This document shows, in pieces, positions 63,879 through 64,000 of a stretch of DNA of 64,000 nucleotides (position 1 is its first letter; each line of letters starts with the position of its first letter). Position numbers and translations under genes: made by a program. Where the stretch lies: positions 1,674,001 through 1,738,000 of the forward strand of contig OZ251535.1 in NCBI GenBank assembly GCA_965243165.1, read 5' to 3'. The notes beneath the pieces were generated by a model. The model did no database searches. It was not told the DNA's origin and was given only the letters and a program-made list of their open reading frames with translations. The DNA comes from CATQHD01 sp965243165. GTDB taxonomy: Bacteria > Actinomycetota > Acidimicrobiia > Spongiisociales > Spongiisociaceae.

Positions 63879-64000
63879 CTCGCTTTCGGCAGATCAGCAA
63901 CTCGCATCCAAACAGCCCCGACAGGCTACCGCAGCAACACTCGTTCGGGAGAGATCTCCGGTGCCCCGGCGTACACTCCGCAACCCGACCCGCGGCCCGA

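Overview
The window is a high-GC, densely packed bacterial chromosome segment. Many genes start with GTG and overlap the preceding stop by 4 bp (GTGA or ATGA). The organism is almost certainly an actinomycete in the broad sense (Actinomycetota). The support is a complete Pup-proteasome locus (arc, dop, pup, prcB, prcA, pafA, pafB, pafC) followed by tatA/tatC and a HelY-type helicase in the order known from mycobacteria, an AdnAB-type helicase-nuclease pair, a trmI homologue and a DUF4193 protein. The style of the genes (Thr-rich secreted proteins, compact overlapping operons) makes me favour an uncultured Acidimicrobiia-like lineage; that assignment is inference only.

Layout. 1-4168 (minus): adnA/adnB recombination helicase-nucleases preceded by an overlapping 48-aa ORF. 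4287-6814 (plus): DUF1015 protein and glutamate dehydrogenase. 6831-13077 (minus): a secreted metzincin-like metalloprotease and two lipoproteins built from three near-identical copies of an unrecognised ~290-aa module. 13151-17520: a RecB-family nuclease and two divergent acyl-CoA synthetases. 17552-24726 (mostly plus): small membrane protein, DUF2237, DsbB-like plus thioredoxin-like pair, transketolase, an RHH protein, a polysaccharide ABC exporter and a UDP-GlcNAc 2-epimerase. 24752-29427: two divergent carbon-nitrogen hydrolases around a palindromic operator-like site, then a threonine synthase and a TrpB-like PLP enzyme.

29446-36735 is an accessory/defence region. It holds an MNT nucleotidyltransferase with two tandem HEPN proteins, a PD-(D/E)XK-like protein, a PPOX flavoprotein, an orphan HTH-DUF433 antitoxin-like gene and a Gabija-type pair (gajA OLD-family nuclease, gajB UvrD-like helicase). 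A decayed copy of the PPOX gene lies on the far side, so the island is bracketed by a direct repeat.

36739-42592 holds metabolic and envelope genes (CoA-disulfide-reductase-like enzyme, repeat protein, YgjP-like metallopeptidase, EamA transporter, holin-X-like protein). 42491-56578 is the trmI/proteasome/Tat/helicase/lipid kinase superoperon. Its Pup ends in Gly-Gly-Glu, so it should be ligatable without prior deamidation. 56633-58388: DUF4193 protein, a Zn-ribbon companion, a GNAT and a Nudix enzyme. 58513-60507: a lipoprotein with eleven 37-residue RCC1-like repeats and a SPOR-like C-terminus. 60600-62489: a dead ISL3-type transposase and a DUF4143-type ATPase. 62637-63878: a Tat-exported peptidoglycan-recognition/amidase protein. 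I found no rRNA, tRNA or CRISPR array.
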